DNA of 64,000 nucleotides from Stercorarius parasiticus (GCA_013396915.1 VWZL01000432.1:236479-300478); one strand, 5' to 3'. Shown: positions 48,306 through 61,486, counted from the stretch's first letter. The notes: generated by a model from the sequence alone, not told the origin. Numbers and translations: made by a program.

Positions 48306-49003
48306 ATCATAGAATCATGGAATCATTTAGGTTGCAAGTGACCTTTCACAGAATCACAAAATGATCAAGTCCAACTGTTAACCTAACACCGCCAAGTTCA
48401 CCACTAAACCATGTCCATCAGCACCACATCTACAGGTCTTACAGATACCTTAAGGGATGGAGAACCCACCACTTCCCTGGGCAGCCTGTTCCAGTGCTTG
48501 ACAACACTTTCAGTGAAGAAATTTTTCCTAATGTCCAATCTAAACCTCCCCTGGTGCAACTTGAGGCCATTTCCTCTCATCCCATTGCTTGTTGCTTGGG
48601 AGAAGAGACTGACCCCCACCTCACTACAACCTCTTTTTAGGTAGCTGTAGAGACCAATAAAGTCTCCCCTCAGCCTCCCTTTTATCCAGGCTAAACANGT
48701 GACCCAAGTGAAGGACCCAGCGCTTGCCCTTGTTGAACCTCATACCGTTGGCCTTGGCCCATCGATCCAGCCTGTCCATATCTCTCTGTAGACCCTTCCT
48801 ACCCTCAAGCAGATCAATACTCCCACCCAACTTGGTGTTGTCTGCAAACTTACTGAGGGTGCACTCAATCCCCTTGTCTGGGTCATTGATAAAGATATTA
48901 AACAGAACCAGCCCCAATACTGAGCCCTGGGGAACATCACTTGTGACCAGTTGTCACCTGGATTTAACACCGTTCTCCACAACCCTTTGAGCTCAGCCAT
49001 CAT
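48306..49003 (-). mobile_element. CR1 LINE 3' fragment with an internal deletion at a single N
   Basis: This is a minus-strand CR1. The octamer tail is at 48306-48328, then the C-terminal ORF2 ([20 protein letters not shown]). At base 48698 a single N occurs, and the text jumps from EKRR-type C-terminal coding straight to the VLHLGH segment that normally lies some 130 residues earlier. Beyond it lies the end of the RT palm with FADNTKLGG and, further 5', [15 protein letters not shown] and a [22 protein letters not shown] part. It is 5'-truncated near 49003. The missing segment is most easily explained by a collapsed assembly join, though a true deletion is possible. Confidence 0.92.
48404..48980 (-). 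pseudogene. CR1 ORF2 remnant, frame-broken and internally deleted
   Basis: RT motif C is visible as FADN in place of the usual FADD, so the second catalytic Asp is replaced, and it is followed by the RT thumb start ([18 protein letters not shown]). The frame is open through the N and then shifts. The C-terminal portion lies in another frame (48619-48404), reading [20 protein letters not shown]. It cannot make a working enzyme. Confidence 0.8.
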
Positions 49004-50490
49004 ACATAAGGAAGCCTATCAAGATCTTATCGGCAATCTTAATTCTATCATTTCTGAATTTTAGAGTATTTTCATGTACTTTTAAACTTTTTTTACTGTT
49101 TACCTGCCTAATTTCACACAAATTTAGCATGATCAGGATACATTCCCTGTTCAGTAGTGCAAGTCTGGCTTTCTGCATCATCCATGGGGATTTAGATTAC
49201 TTGATCCTGGCATTTGATCTGATCATCCTTTAAGAATATAGCTTTATTTTTTGATAGAAGCCCCTTTAATGCCTTTTTTTTTTTTTAGAATGTGGAAGTA
49301 GGTTACACTTTTCTTACACACAAATCTGAAGTCCTTTTAGGCTTTTTAGCTCTATAGCCTGCTTCAACTAACTGCTGTTTTTCAGTAAAGGTTTGGCTGT
49401 TTCCTCATAAAGTTCAAATGTTGCCTGTTGCTGTGCTTTCTCAGTCTCGGCCCCAGTTTTCCCAAAGCCTTCTCAGAGCTTGCAAGAGTTTAGAGCAGTC
49501 TGGCTCCTACCGCAGTGTGAAAAGCTCCTACATACTAGAGTGTGATTGCTAAAGCCAGGTAAGGTGTTGCCTACACTAGAAATTTATACTGATTTAAGTT
49601 TGCTGCAGTAAGTAAACCAATCCACTCCCTCATCGCAATTCTTCTTCCCCTATTATAAGCGTATAATTATATGCAAGCTATATAGAATGACATGTAGTCA
49701 TATTCTGCTCAGTAAAGCATTATACTTATAATTAAAATACTGTGACAGTAAAATCTTAAGTAGGGAGGGGGCCAAAACTTGTCTGAGAAGAATAGATTTG
49801 TGTACTAACATCTCACCAGAAATGGCTGCAAAGCGCATACCATTTGAGGGAAACTTGTAAAACATCCTCCCTTCCCCCCAGTCTGAGTGGGAAACAAAGT
49901 GCAATATTTTTTTTCCTCAAAAAATATGTTTTACTTTTAAACAAATGAGATCTTTACTCATCTAGGTCACAAAAATTCCTGTTTTCTAGAACTAATAATA
50001 CGTTCCAAAGATCTTGCACACATTGCAGAAGTCACTACAATGCTATTCTGCCAAATAATTATACCAAAAAAAAAAAAAGTGTCATTGCAAAACTTTAAAG
50101 AAAAAAGCACAAAGGAGGATCGTGACTGAGTTAAAGAAGTGTTACATGAAGAGAAGCATGTTGATGATTATCTTAAAGAATTCCATTATCATACATATAT
50201 TTTTTTGCATGTAAACAAACATAAGGTAATACAATGAATCTGGACAGTAATGTTGCTACATTAGAGCCAATAAAAGACAAATACAGAGACAAATGGTACT
50301 TGCCTGTCTGGTTTTGCTTCGGAAAGAATGAGGCGCAAAGGCTCTAAGTCTGTGTTAGTCATATGACTATATGCTTAAAAAAGCTTTACAAAAATCAGTG
50401 GGTTTGAATATAAGAATTAGAATCCATCTGCATGTATCAGCTTGTAGGGCTGGGTTTTGAGTAATTAATATAAATAGTAAAAAGTAGAGT

Positions 50491-50528
50491 TTTAATAGTC
50501 TAAAATATCTTTAATAGTCTAAAATATC
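50491..50528. repeat. 19-bp perfect tandem doublet
   Basis: TTTAATAGTCTAAAATATC is repeated head to tail at 50491-50509 and 50510-50528. Confidence 0.9.
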
Positions 50529-51830
50529 TTTAGTAAAACTACATATCTAACAGTTATTTCTCTTGAAGCTATTTCAGAGCAACAGTTCCTAATTCATATC
50601 TTGGGGGGAATATTGTATATGATCTGGTGATGTTGCTCCCAGTCAGAGGGAACTGAAGGGTTAAAATGAAGCACAATGGGATGGACACAATACAGGGCTG
50701 CTTTCAAAGTACTGCTTCCACAGGATTTTTACTCAAGGACCAATGATGCCTGGGAACTGCAGTTGTGCACATTTCATTTAAACTAAAACCCAACTTTTCA
50801 AGAGAACTCAAAGTCTGGCCAGTGGAAAATCTTGGACAGTTTTGAAAATGTTACTCTACATTCCTGAATATAGTAAGTGTGATAAATATACTAGTTAGAA
50901 TTGCAAAACATGTTTTTCAGTTTGGATCTATTAAACAGATTCATTTTCATTACAGTGGGAAAATAACCCCAATCTTCTATTTTTCATGCTTTGTGGAAAC
51001 AGAAGGGTTGAGCTGAGTTTATTTTTATAAATATTCTGTACTTGCAGGTGAAGTTTGACAGAATGTCACAACTTACTTTCCATATAATTTCTAGCAATTG
51101 CCAGTCTACACCCTCTCCTGAATTAACAGCCTGGAGACATTCAAATTTCACATTCTGACTCAGTTGCGCTCAGATTTCAGTCTTTTTTCCCTCTTCCTTG
51201 AAAAGTTTACTGTTGTGACTCGCAAACTTATTTTTTAATTCATTTTATGAAAATAAAATCCTAGATACCGTCTGTGAAATCTTTCCTGACACAAATCACA
51301 GTCCCCAATGCTGTCATTGCTCATGATATATCTTACCTTGATACACAAGTTTATATTCAGTCTAGGAGGCAAATTAATTAAATGAGAGACCTGTACAGAT
51401 TTTCATGAGTCTCTTTTTAATTCACTGTTCTCAGCTCCACTCTGAGGATCTTCTGCAGTGTGGGAGCAGAGCAGTTATTCAAAATATCCCATAGTGTTAT
51501 GTGTCCTGGGTATCCTGGTTGGGAGACATGAGGAGAGGAGATAGAATAAAGTCCATGTTAAATTACACCAGTGAGGTGGATGCAAGTAAATAATGATTGC
51601 GTCGAGCAAAGGTATTTATTTTTCTGCTATTGTTATGGTTATTAGCGAAACCCTTGCTGGTTTAAGATTGGGAGCCAGCTGGGCCTCCAGTTAAGAGTAA
51701 TTGTTATTGCTGTTCTGTGCAATGCCTGACAAATTCCTGCTGGGCTTATAATTATATTCAAAGTGCACTGGGAATATTACATGTCCATGTAGATTGCTTG
51801 AACCTTCTCAACATCTATGTAATTTCTTGG

Positions 51831-51859
51831 ATGTTTCTATGTTTCTATGTTTCTATGTT
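51831..51859. repeat. (ATGTTTCT)n array, three units and a bit
   Basis: Three perfect 8-bp units are followed by ATGTT. Rotated, the unit TTTCTATG differs by one base from the CR1 terminal octamer ATTCTATG, so it might be the leftover tail of a CR1 insertion. No CR1 body is visible on the left. Confidence 0.8.
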
Positions 51860-52820
51860 ATCTGGATTGACCTAGAGGTCTGGTAAAAATAAGGTAAAAA
51901 GGTGTTGTCTGAGTACATTGGGGTTAGACTTGTTCTTCTCAGTTCTTGTCCTTGTTTTCCTTTGCTCCACTAGAAAAATCAGTGATTATTGTGGGGAAAA
52001 TACAGGGACATACCACCTTCTTATCCAAAACAAGAAAGAGGGAGATCTTAGTTCAGATCAGGGATCCCCTTTTACTCCTCTTGTCAATGCCAGAATCCTG
52101 GTTTATAGTTTATTCTATGTCTTAAAATTAGTGAGTGACAGTACCTGTGTTAGGAGGTTTGAGGACAGATTCATGATAGAGAAGACAGTAGGGCCCTGTT
52201 TTCCCCCACTGTCTGCCTTTGACAGTGATGACAATGTGGGATTGCTCTATGGTGCTGTAAAACTTAGCACAGAAGCCAGTTGTCTACGGGTACATGAGTT
52301 TCAACCCTAGGCTTTACTTGGCTTTTTGACACCCGAAGTTGTGACAGTGACAGTACCTTGACCTTGAAAGTGAACTCTTACAGTTTAGGCATTTAAAACC
52401 TAGACATCTAAATGTTTTCTTACTATATCAGGCTCCTTCTATTGAAAATAGGAATAAATAAACAAGATCCTTGACAGTTCCTCTCCTAAAACAGGTCAGA
52501 TGACTTACTTTAAATGCATACTAGTCTGTGTGTATGAAATTAACCGATGTGAATCTCATCCTCGGTTTCATTTAATATATGAACCTTTATCTCCCTCAAA
52601 AGTAAATCATCATGAAGAGACATCAAGCCTTCTCTTTTGTACCCTTAAAACCTTCACAAGTTGAAAACTGTTGATTGTCCTGTGCTTTTAAATCTTTTTC
52701 TGTTTTTTAAGGGATAGGAAGTTATACTCTGAGGACAGTTCTGAGGTCTCAGGCAACTATTCAAAACTGGCCACCTATATGAATGCTTCGCATACTATTT
52801 CCGAATTCGGAGGTAAATGA

Positions 52821-52856
52821 GATGAGAAATCTGAGGATGGATGAGAAATCTGAGGA
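52821..52856. repeat. 17-bp direct repeat, period 19
   Basis: GATGAGAAATCTGAGGA occurs at 52821-52837 and 52840-52856. A perfect 12-bp palindrome, TCCGAATTCGGA, lies just left of it at 52800-52811. Confidence 0.85.
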
Positions 52857-55800
52857 AGGGGACAGTTCTTAGGATTAAAGGTACACTTCCACGTTGCAAG
52901 ATACTTCTGAAGATCTTGAAATAACAAGATGTTCTTCTCCAGCACCCTAGTAATCCTCATGGGAGGAATTTACACTGTGGCGGGGCTCTCCAGAGCTTTT
53001 GATTAAACAGGAGGGGATATCAATGCTGGAGAGCTCAGCTTTTCTCTGCTGCTGATATGGCATGTGGTCTCTAGTATAACATTGAAGCAATTGCCTTTCC
53101 CCATTATAAAGGAAAAATGCTTGTGCTCTACAGCATTTTTGAAGAGGAGAGGAATCTTCTAGGCTCTGGTACCCATGTGATAAGATACCAACATGAAAGA
53201 GTAGCAGGACTCAATAGCCATTAATGAACCCCAAATACTTTGGAGGTTATGTAATAAATAAATCTGGATTTCTGTGTATTCATTTTAAAAAAAGCATACT
53301 TTATCTAATAAATATTTTTTAAATATAAGACTGATCATGAAAGTATCTGCGTGTTTATCTTACCTGATATTAGGTGTAGACTGGTGATGAACAAACTTGG
53401 GTTTCCATTGAAGAGGAGGTTGTGGAATTGCCTCTGATCATGGCACTGTGGCAAAGAGCCCAGCTGCTTTGCAGGTGATGCTAAATACACTATTGATAGA
53501 GTGATAGGTGTTCTGTTGACAGCGGACTGGGCTCCATGATGCCAGACATTCAACCAGAAGGCCTGGATTTATAGTCCAGAAATGCTATACAAAAGGGAAT
53601 ACAGTCTCTACAGTAATGTGGATAAAAGCGATGTGAAATGCTACCATTCTGATCTTGTTTAAAATCTCCCATGCAGGCATTTTGTAGATGTACAAATCTA
53701 CAGAGCATGACAGAGAATGTAAACCTCTGGGACTAATTCTTTTTTAATTCCTATTGAATTGGATTACAGTATTCTGCTGTCTTTGCCAGGTGAACACTTT
53801 AGAAGTGAACTGCCCTAGTTACTGTCTTGTTTAAGTCTCCATATGACTTGGCAGCACTTGCTTCCTCAGCCACAGACAGTGACAAAGTTTGATGTTTAGT
53901 CAATATAATTCAATTCTGGTATAAGTGAGGGGCTATAAAAGCGATTGAGTTGAAGCTGTAACTTCTATACAGAACTTGGGCTTTGGATGTGATCTCATAT
54001 CTAAGACCTTGTCATAGAGAATCTCACCAGGAGGGCTCTGTGTTTCTGACAGATTTTAAATTAGACTGCTTTTTGCCTTGCTATCTTTACTGGCTTCTGG
54101 TATTTTTCTTGGAGTAAGGGCAGTTCTTGCAGAGTACATCATTTATATAAAACTTGTTCTAATGTCAAAAGCTTGTAACGACATATGGAATAACAAAAAA
54201 AGGCAGATCCTGCCTTCAGTCAATACACTTCGATCATTCAGTCTTCTATTTTGAAAAGACCTCTTATCACAGCGTTTGAAAAGCACTGTATGAAACCAGA
54301 CTAATGTTCCAAAATGTTTTGTGTGTTCAGCTGTTTTCATGCTGAAAGGCAATTCTGAATGTTGCTTTTGAACTATTTATTTGTGGAAATGTATTTGTTG
54401 CATTTCTACATAAAAGAAAAAAACCTAACAGCCTCACTGTTATTTCATTCTTCCTGATGGAAACTAATAGATGAACAGGAATTCTTTGAGAACATGAAAA
54501 CGTCCAAGCATACAAAACAGTTGAATCAAGGCAATTGTACAAGCCCTGCATTATATTTCTTTTTTTTGGCTGGTGACAAAACAGGCTGAATTGTACATGA
54601 TGGCGACCTGACATAAGGTAGTGGAGTACGTTAGCCAGTAACAGTAGACGATCTATCGCACATGCTCTTCGTTGGGACTTTAAATTCTCTTTGTGCCTCT
54701 CACAGATTTTCAAGGAAATTTGTCTATGCACAAGGTTAGGAGTAGCTAAAGCCAGTGATCTTTGGTACCCAGGATATTTCTCCTGTTTTAATTTTGTTGT
54801 GCTCCTGAAGGAAACTACATTAGCTTCAGAACTATCTGTCAAATTCCATCTTGGAAATATGGGAATGAACTGCCCATTGCATATATGGTCTGAATGCAGA
54901 GGATCTAAAAAATACCTGTTTCCTTGCATTTCAAAACTAACGCTTCCCTGCTCAGTGTCAGCCTCTTACACAGGTATTTTTATCAATGAGTCCCACTGCA
55001 GTTCATAAAGGAGATATTACAAAGCTGAGAAAAGCAAGGGGGGTGTGTGGGGTGTGTGTGTAAAAGTGCCACCACCAAAGTTGCCCACCAAGTTAGTAGT
55101 ATGGAATAACATCAGCCCTTGTTTGCTGTCTGCCCCTGGTTTATGTAAGTATACACAGGCTCAGTTCTAGTGTGAATTTCTAAGATTCTCTGTAAGAGTG
55201 CCATGGTTGGATAACACCTTTTCATAGACATGCAGTGCAATGAATGATGTATAGTTTCTTATGGCCCTTCACTACATCTGCTAGAGAATTTAACTTCTCT
55301 ACCTTTTTTTCTCCTCATGCTTCTATTCTTTCTTCACATTATCACTCTGTACTATGATTTAAGAACCACAATAGCATAGTAGCAAGGAAAAGTCGTTTCA
55401 TTATCAGTTTGGAGGCACTGAGGTAAGGTCTGGTCATACCATACAAAATAATAGATTATAACATATATTTATTTAAGGTAATGTCGGGTATGTACTTGTC
55501 ATAGGAAGTTTCATAAAGAAAAAAAATCCTCTTCCCAAATTCCAACAGCTTAACAAAGCTGTAAAGTATTCACAATGAATAATTTATAAGTTAAAATAAC
55601 TAAAATTTTAAGATGTGAAATGAGACTTCATTGGTCTCATAAAATTTTGTGTCCCAAGCGTTTTTCATTATGCTTAAACTACACAATTACCATATGCATA
55701 AAAACCTGATAGTCATTACATTAAAGAACTTTCTCAAGAAGGAATTTATCTTTCAACATATCTTTCATCTACATGAGGGCATTTGACAGTTAGTTCACTC

Positions 55801-57298
55801 TATTACAATGCAGTAAGATTGGAATGTATCTCTTAATCTTGTTTCTTTTTTTTTTTTAATAGCCTCTCTATTATTTAGGCTAAATTATTAGACTTTAAAT
55901 GAAGTATCATGAATGCAACTTCATGCCTTAATACTTTTTCTGATAGAAAAATTTCCTTTGTGCATTGTTTTTATGATGTTGGAAAATCTTCTAAGTGAAC
56001 ATAAAACGTTTTAAGTCTTTTACCATGAAACACTTCAATTTTATTCTTAAAATAATGCTTAGAGAGCTTCACCCCTTTACTGACAACTATTCCTGTGTAT
56101 TATACCTTGCAGCTACCTTTGAAGAACAAAGCCAGGGAAAGGATCCTTAGTTATAAATTCATCTTTCTTTCTAGTCAACAATGTCTGTAAAAATTCACTG
56201 CCTACTGACATTCTGTTTTCCATCATTTGTAAGTGCTTTCTTGATCTCTGCTGCCATGGACAGCAGAGTGGCAACAGATTTGAAAAGATGAATTCCATTT
56301 TTGTAGCAAAAAGTGTTCGTTGAATTTTCTGTCTTGTCATGATCAAATTCTGCTGTTTTCTTTAGCTGCTGGCTCAGAGTATCATGACAAAAAGGGGAAC
56401 TCTGTCAAATTGGGTCTAATTAGCCCAATAAAAACTTGGAACTTGAAACACTAAGATATTATTTATTTTTTTTTTAAAAGCCATACAAGCAAAATTGCAA
56501 TTTATTTTCCCAGTAATCATTTCATGTACACAGTCAATTAAAGTGAAGGTTGGTATAGATTAAATATGTTTTTTTTTTTTTAATTAAGAAATTTCAATGT
56601 GTATATCCAGGAGAGGAGATAAATAATTGATCTGTTTTCTTATAACTGCATAGGGATTTGAGAATTTTATATGATCAGAATGTCCAGAATGTGTATATTT
56701 ATGCCTTGCAGTGAACTTCCTCTGTCAATTCCTGTTACACAAAAAAATCGTGTTTACACAATATTATTTCTTCTCATGAAGAGACAAAGTTATACTTTGA
56801 ATTATCTGATTGAAATAAATGGATTACAAGACATTATGTGATAACACTATATTTTTCAATTAAAGAGCAAAATGAGAATAGGAACTGGAGTCCTAGATAG
56901 CTTTGTAGAGCTCTAGAGTCGAGCAACCTATTACTAATCGTATCTGACCATGTACACCTCAGATTTCTCTTCTAGGATAGTCACCTGGGTTCATCAAGGA
57001 AGTGTAAAATGGCTTCTATCCCAATATTGTATCTAAGGTATTTTTTTGTGTCATGAAAGACATAGGTGAGAAGTAGCTTTAAACTTTAAGGTGTTGAGCA
57101 AGCACACCAACAAGAAGCCAGCACGTAAAAGACTGACCCTAGGGAGTCTAGAAAGGAGTTGTTAGGTGAGAAGCTTCTACTCACAGACTTGATGATGCTT
57201 ATGTTTTCTACCATGCCCACATCAGAATCCAGGACTTTAGCTGTGCTACTCAGAGTTTCAGACTTTTCTAAACAACTACCAGGTTCTGTCACTGAGAG

Positions 57299-57328
57299 AA
57301 AAAAAAAAAAAAGAAAAAAAGAAAAAAA
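57299..57328. repeat. A-rich tract (A runs broken by single Gs)
   Basis: Thirty bases consist of A interrupted by two Gs, at the left edge of anonymous sequence. It encodes the Lys-rich end of a meaningless short ORF. Confidence 0.85.
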
Positions 57329-58038
57329 GCCTGAGCTTGCCACTTGGTAGAGATACTGAAAGTTAATATGCTCCTGTTTATTAAGGCGGACTGGCTTAAA
57401 AAAAAATTGCTGGCTGTTCTCCTTGGTTCACTTGTTCATTCTGGGGCTTTTCAGGCTACAGAATTGCTCACTTTCTGAACTCTGTCAGCAGTCTAATTAA
57501 CACAACAATTAATTGGTGAGAAGAGTAACCTCAGAACTATCTACTAATTGGAAAGATGATACTACTCATCAGTTAGTTTCTGATACTTCCCTAAAGCTTA
57601 TTTGGATGTAGACAATATGAGACATACACACTGGTTTTGCTGGTGGATGTAGGATTCGTCTCAACCAACCTGAGATATTTATAGTGGAACTAATTGCCTA
57701 CATTGACCTCTAATGCATGGGTCATTGGCTGTTAATATGGATGTCTTAAATGAGTCCAGTGAATCATCCTTGTAAGTACCTGTTTCTTTCTACTGGTTTT
57801 AAATGGAGAATACAATTAGCCTGTATAAAAATACTATACATTCTAAAGTTAGTGAATGTGATTTTCAATTCAAATGTTTCTGCCACCTCTCAGTTACTTC
57901 TAGCTCTGGGTCCTGACAGGAGAAACATGGACAGAGAACATGTTCTCAGCGCAGTAAGAGGTGGGACAGCTTTCCAGCGTTTCCAGTTGTATCAGGAAAT
58001 CTCATCTTGTTTAGCACAAAGTGTTTTGTAAACCATAT

Positions 58039-58825
58039 CTTGGTAGGTTGACCCTGGCTGGACACCAAGCGTTCACCAAAGCTGTTCTATCGCTCCCCTC
58101 CTCAGCTCGACAGAGGGAGAGAAAATATAATGAAAGGCTTGTGGGTTGAGATAAGGACAGGGAGGTGAAGCAGCAATTACTGTCATGGGCAAACCAGACT
58201 CAGCTTGGGGAAAATTAGTTTAGTTTATTACCAATCCAATCAGAGTAGGGCAATGAGAAATAAAAGTAAATCTTAAAACACCTTTCCCCCACCCCTCCCT
58301 CCTTCTCCCTTTCCCCCACCCCTCCCTCCTTCCCAGGCTCAACTTCAATCCTGATTTTCTCTACTTCCTCTCCCCGAGTGGCGCAGGGGGGCAGGGAATG
58401 NCCACCGTTAACCTCCATGGGCTGCAGGGGGACAGCCTGCCTCACCATGGTCTTCACCATGGGCTGCAGGGGAATCTCTGCTCTGGTGCCTGAAGTACCT
58501 CCTCCCTCTCCTTCTCCACTGACCTTGGTGTCTGCAGAGTTGTTGCTCTCACGTAGTCTCATTCCTCTCTCTCTGCTGCTATTGTTCCCCGCGGTTTCTG
58601 CCCTCCCGTCTTCCTCTCCCCCCTCCCAACTTCCCTTCTTAAATATGTTATCACAGAAACGCTCGCACCGTCGCTGATTTGCTAGGGCTTGGCCACTGGC
58701 AGGTCCATCTTGGAGCTGGTTGGCATTGGCTCTGTCTGACATACCAGAAGCTTCTAGCAGCTTCTCACAGAAGCCACCCCTGTAGCTCCCCAGCTACCAA
58801 AACCTTGCCGCTCAAAACCAGTACA
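58039..58825 (-). mobile_element. Solo LTR 3 of an avian endogenous retrovirus
   Basis: Read on the minus strand the element starts TGTACTGGTTTTGAG and runs to a GGGTCAACCTACCA end with the usual terminal CA mutated. An AATAAA poly(A) signal is at about 58222-58227, followed by U5 text (CTTATCTCAACCCACAAG) typical of this bird LTR family. Flanks CATAT (58034-58038) and CATAC (58826-58830) match at four of five bases, suggesting a 5-bp target duplication. A single N at 58401 sits where family members, as I recall them, have a longer array of GCTGCAGGGG-like repeats. Only two such units remain (58415-58430 and 58457-58472), so sequence is probably missing. No internal retroviral genes adjoin it. 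Confidence 0.78.
58281..58334. repeat. 27-bp tandem duplication of a pyrimidine tract inside LTR 3
   Basis: CCTTTCCCCCACCCCTCCCT is the shared start of two 27-bp units, 58281-58307 and 58308-58334, differing at one base near the end. Confidence 0.88.
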
Positions 58826-59289
58826 CATACTTAAAAGAGTCTGAGTCTTCTTATTCAACAAAGAGGGAAATTAGGCTCCTAATTTGTATTTGTGAGTTCT
58901 GTTCTCGAAACTTGGTTCTTAAATGTTGCATTTCATTTTATGAAGTTTGCTCTTTGTAATCCTTCTATAGTTTTTGATCCAACTTCAGTACTTCTTGAAT
59001 ACTGCTTCAGGTATTTGCTGTAATATTACACCTTGCCCAATTAAACAGTCCTAGACTTCTCACTGCCAGACTATTTGAAGTCAGATATATGGAGAACTCT
59101 GAATTTGGTCAGTGCTCTTGCTCAGGAAGTCTTTTAGCTCCACATTTGTAAAACTTGGTCTGCCATTTGTGCCAACTGTTGTTGTAAAGTGTTGTAAAGT
59201 TTTGTGAGCATTTCACAAGTCCCCACAGAGAGTTGTTTGAGGTCATTGTATGCACTATTACTTGGCAGGAGCATTATTATAAGTAAAGC

Positions 59290-59672
59290 ACTTATTCAGC
59301 CTGGAGAAGAGAAGGCTCTGGGGAGACCTTATAGCAGCCTTCCAGTACCTAAAGGGGGTCTACAGGAAAGATGGGGAGGGACTCTTTATCAGGGAGTGGA
59401 GTGATAGGATGAGGGGTAATGGTTTTTAACTGAAAGAGGGGAGATTTAGATTAGATATTAGTAAGCAATTCTTTACTGTGGGGATGGTGAGACACTGGAA
59501 CAGGTTGCCCAGAGTTGTGGCTGCCCCATCCCTGGAAGTGTTCAAGGCCAGGCTGGATGGGGTTTTGAGCAACCTGGTCTAGTGGGAGGTGTCCCTGCTC
59601 ATGGCAGGGGTGTTCAAATTAGATGGTTTTTAATGTCCCTTCTAACCTGAACCATTCTGTGACTCTATGATT
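59290..59672 (+). mobile_element. CR1 LINE 3' fragment, third subfamily
   Basis: This is a plus-strand CR1 3' end, 5'-truncated at the segment [18 protein letters not shown] (here [20 protein letters not shown] with the first residues partly altered). It continues to GNGF, a stop, then KEGRFRLDISKQFFTVGMVR and HWNRLPRVVAAPSLEVFKAR, and ends with a CATTCTGTGACTCTATGATT tail. The in-frame stop and the different C-terminus (DGVLSNLV) set it apart from the other copies and mark it as older. Confidence 0.92.
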
Positions 59673-60338
59673 TTCCACTGCATGGGATTGCAAGATTGTA
59701 GGGTTTGTATGGTTGACCAGCTGTGCCTATGTGGAGAATTCTGGAGCAGAGTCAGGTATACAGTCCTACAGATGAGGGAATGTCTAAATACAAGTCATTT
59801 GAAGAAGGTATTTCCCCTATGCCATAGTTAGGTACACTTGACCTGTAGGCACTCACGTGTCATGGCTGTATTCTTTTACTCAGTGCACACCAAGATTGCA
59901 GGAGCTTGGGTGATTGGAACCACTGATGTCCTATCAGTGATGACTGCTCTACTATGTACCATGGGCTCCAGATTGTTAGGATTGTCTTCCATTACAATGT
60001 TTTAACTAGCTCTGTAGGATATAGAGGGATGGGACGGCAGCTTCCCAAACTCAGTTTCTTGCTTGTGAAATTTTACTATTGCTCATTGTTGTAAAAATAA
60101 CAGTTTCCCTTGGAAACTCATTAAAACTAGATTGTTCTGATGCCTGTTTGTCAAGAAAAGTCTGTCCGGTAGAAGAGGGATAAATTCATGCTATTTAGAC
60201 CATTTAATTCACACGCTGATAATATTAAACCCCACCATGTAGCTGGACAGCTGCTTTGGCTGCCATTGTCCACTTATGGAAAAAATAATACCCAAGTCAC
60301 GTAATCTGTTCAAGGTGTCACATAAAAATATCATTTTT

Positions 60339-60371
60339 TATATACATGTATATGTGTGTGTATATATATAT
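60339..60371. repeat. TA/TG compound microsatellite
   Basis: TATATACATGTATATG is followed by GTGTGTGTATATATATAT. Repeats of this kind vary in length between individuals. Confidence 0.88.
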
Positions 60372-61486
60372 TCTTATTCTTACAAAACTTCTTTTTTTCA
60401 TAGCAAGGGTAATTTTGTTCATTCATACTCTCTAACCTGGAAACGTAGTAAGTTGCCAAGTCTTTAATATCTTTTGTATTATGAGACAAGTGTATGTCTG
60501 ACATATGAAGCATTGCATAAAAGGTTTATTTTCTGGCTTGCCAAATGAACAAATAGTTCCAAGTAGCTTTTTAGGCTCCCCAAACATTCATATTATAACG
60601 ATATCATTTCCCAGGAGGTAATGAAAAGCTTTGAAATACCCTGAAACACTTGAGAGAAATGTAATAATTGATGATAAATTAATATGGTCATAGCTTAGGT
60701 GGGTTTTTTTGTAGTACTGAGGTTTTTTCTTTTGCTGTCATTTTGCCTCTGATGAATTTCCTATCTATCTGCAGCTGGCAAACACTATGTTTTGGACTCA
60801 TGAAATGCACTTTCTTTAAACCATGTCCTGATATCTCTATCTGTTGAAGTTAGTTCTCTGGGGTGGACAGCTGTTCAGCTTGTTTTCGCTTATGATGAGA
60901 ATGTCATCCATCTTTTATGTTATACGAGGGATACTTTTCAACAGTTTTTCTCCTGAAGATTTCCAGGTACTGATAGCATCCCATATGCCACTCCAGTACT
61001 AATGTATACCCTTGTAAGATTTAAGGCCAATATGATTTAGACCTGTGAAAACCTTAATTGTTTGTGCATACGCTTTACTTTGATAAAATATAAAAAGCAG
61101 CTTGTATTTTCAGGACTGATACCATCCTGAGAAGTCATGAATTTGTTCCTGTTATTTCACTTAATTCTTCATCAGTCAGAAATCCAGATCATGTTAAGAA
61201 ATACCGAAAACAGTAACATTAACAGATGTGTTCAAAACTTGCAGAGAAAATATATTCATTGAAGTATTTTTTTATAACAAACTACTACTACTGACTGTGG
61301 ATCACTAAAATAAACTAGAAGGTGAAGGTGTGTTTTCCAAGAATGTATCCTAGCTATGTTTCAGCTTTTGTATTCTCAAAAGATTCCTTAATCTATAGTT
61401 GTTTAATTGATTTTTTCAAATGGTGAAACTTCTCAGTATGACTCAGTGGAACAATCTTTAAGCCATAAGAGGATTTGGATTTGTGA

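Larger units (their letters stand above)
49004..58038. other. Long unannotated stretch
   Basis: Small repeats are present: a 19-bp doublet (50491-50528), an 8-bp unit array (51831-51859), a 17-bp doublet (52821-52856), a GT-rich patch (55038-55061) and an A-rich tract (57299-57328). A 200-codon ATG ORF on the minus strand (54929-54327) is the longest unexplained frame in the window but shows no motif. A 130-codon open frame at 51918-52310 (+) starts at TTG, with no ATG near its beginning. No gene was recognised. Confidence 0.45.

Noticed and set aside
51918..52310. 130-codon frame with a signal-peptide-like start
   Set aside because: The first codon is TTG, not ATG; the first ATG lies far inside and nothing else supports a gene.
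58215..58742. 175-codon minus-strand ORF rich in Gly and Glu
   Set aside because: It lies wholly within solo LTR 3, crosses the single N and the pyrimidine duplication, and is not a gene.
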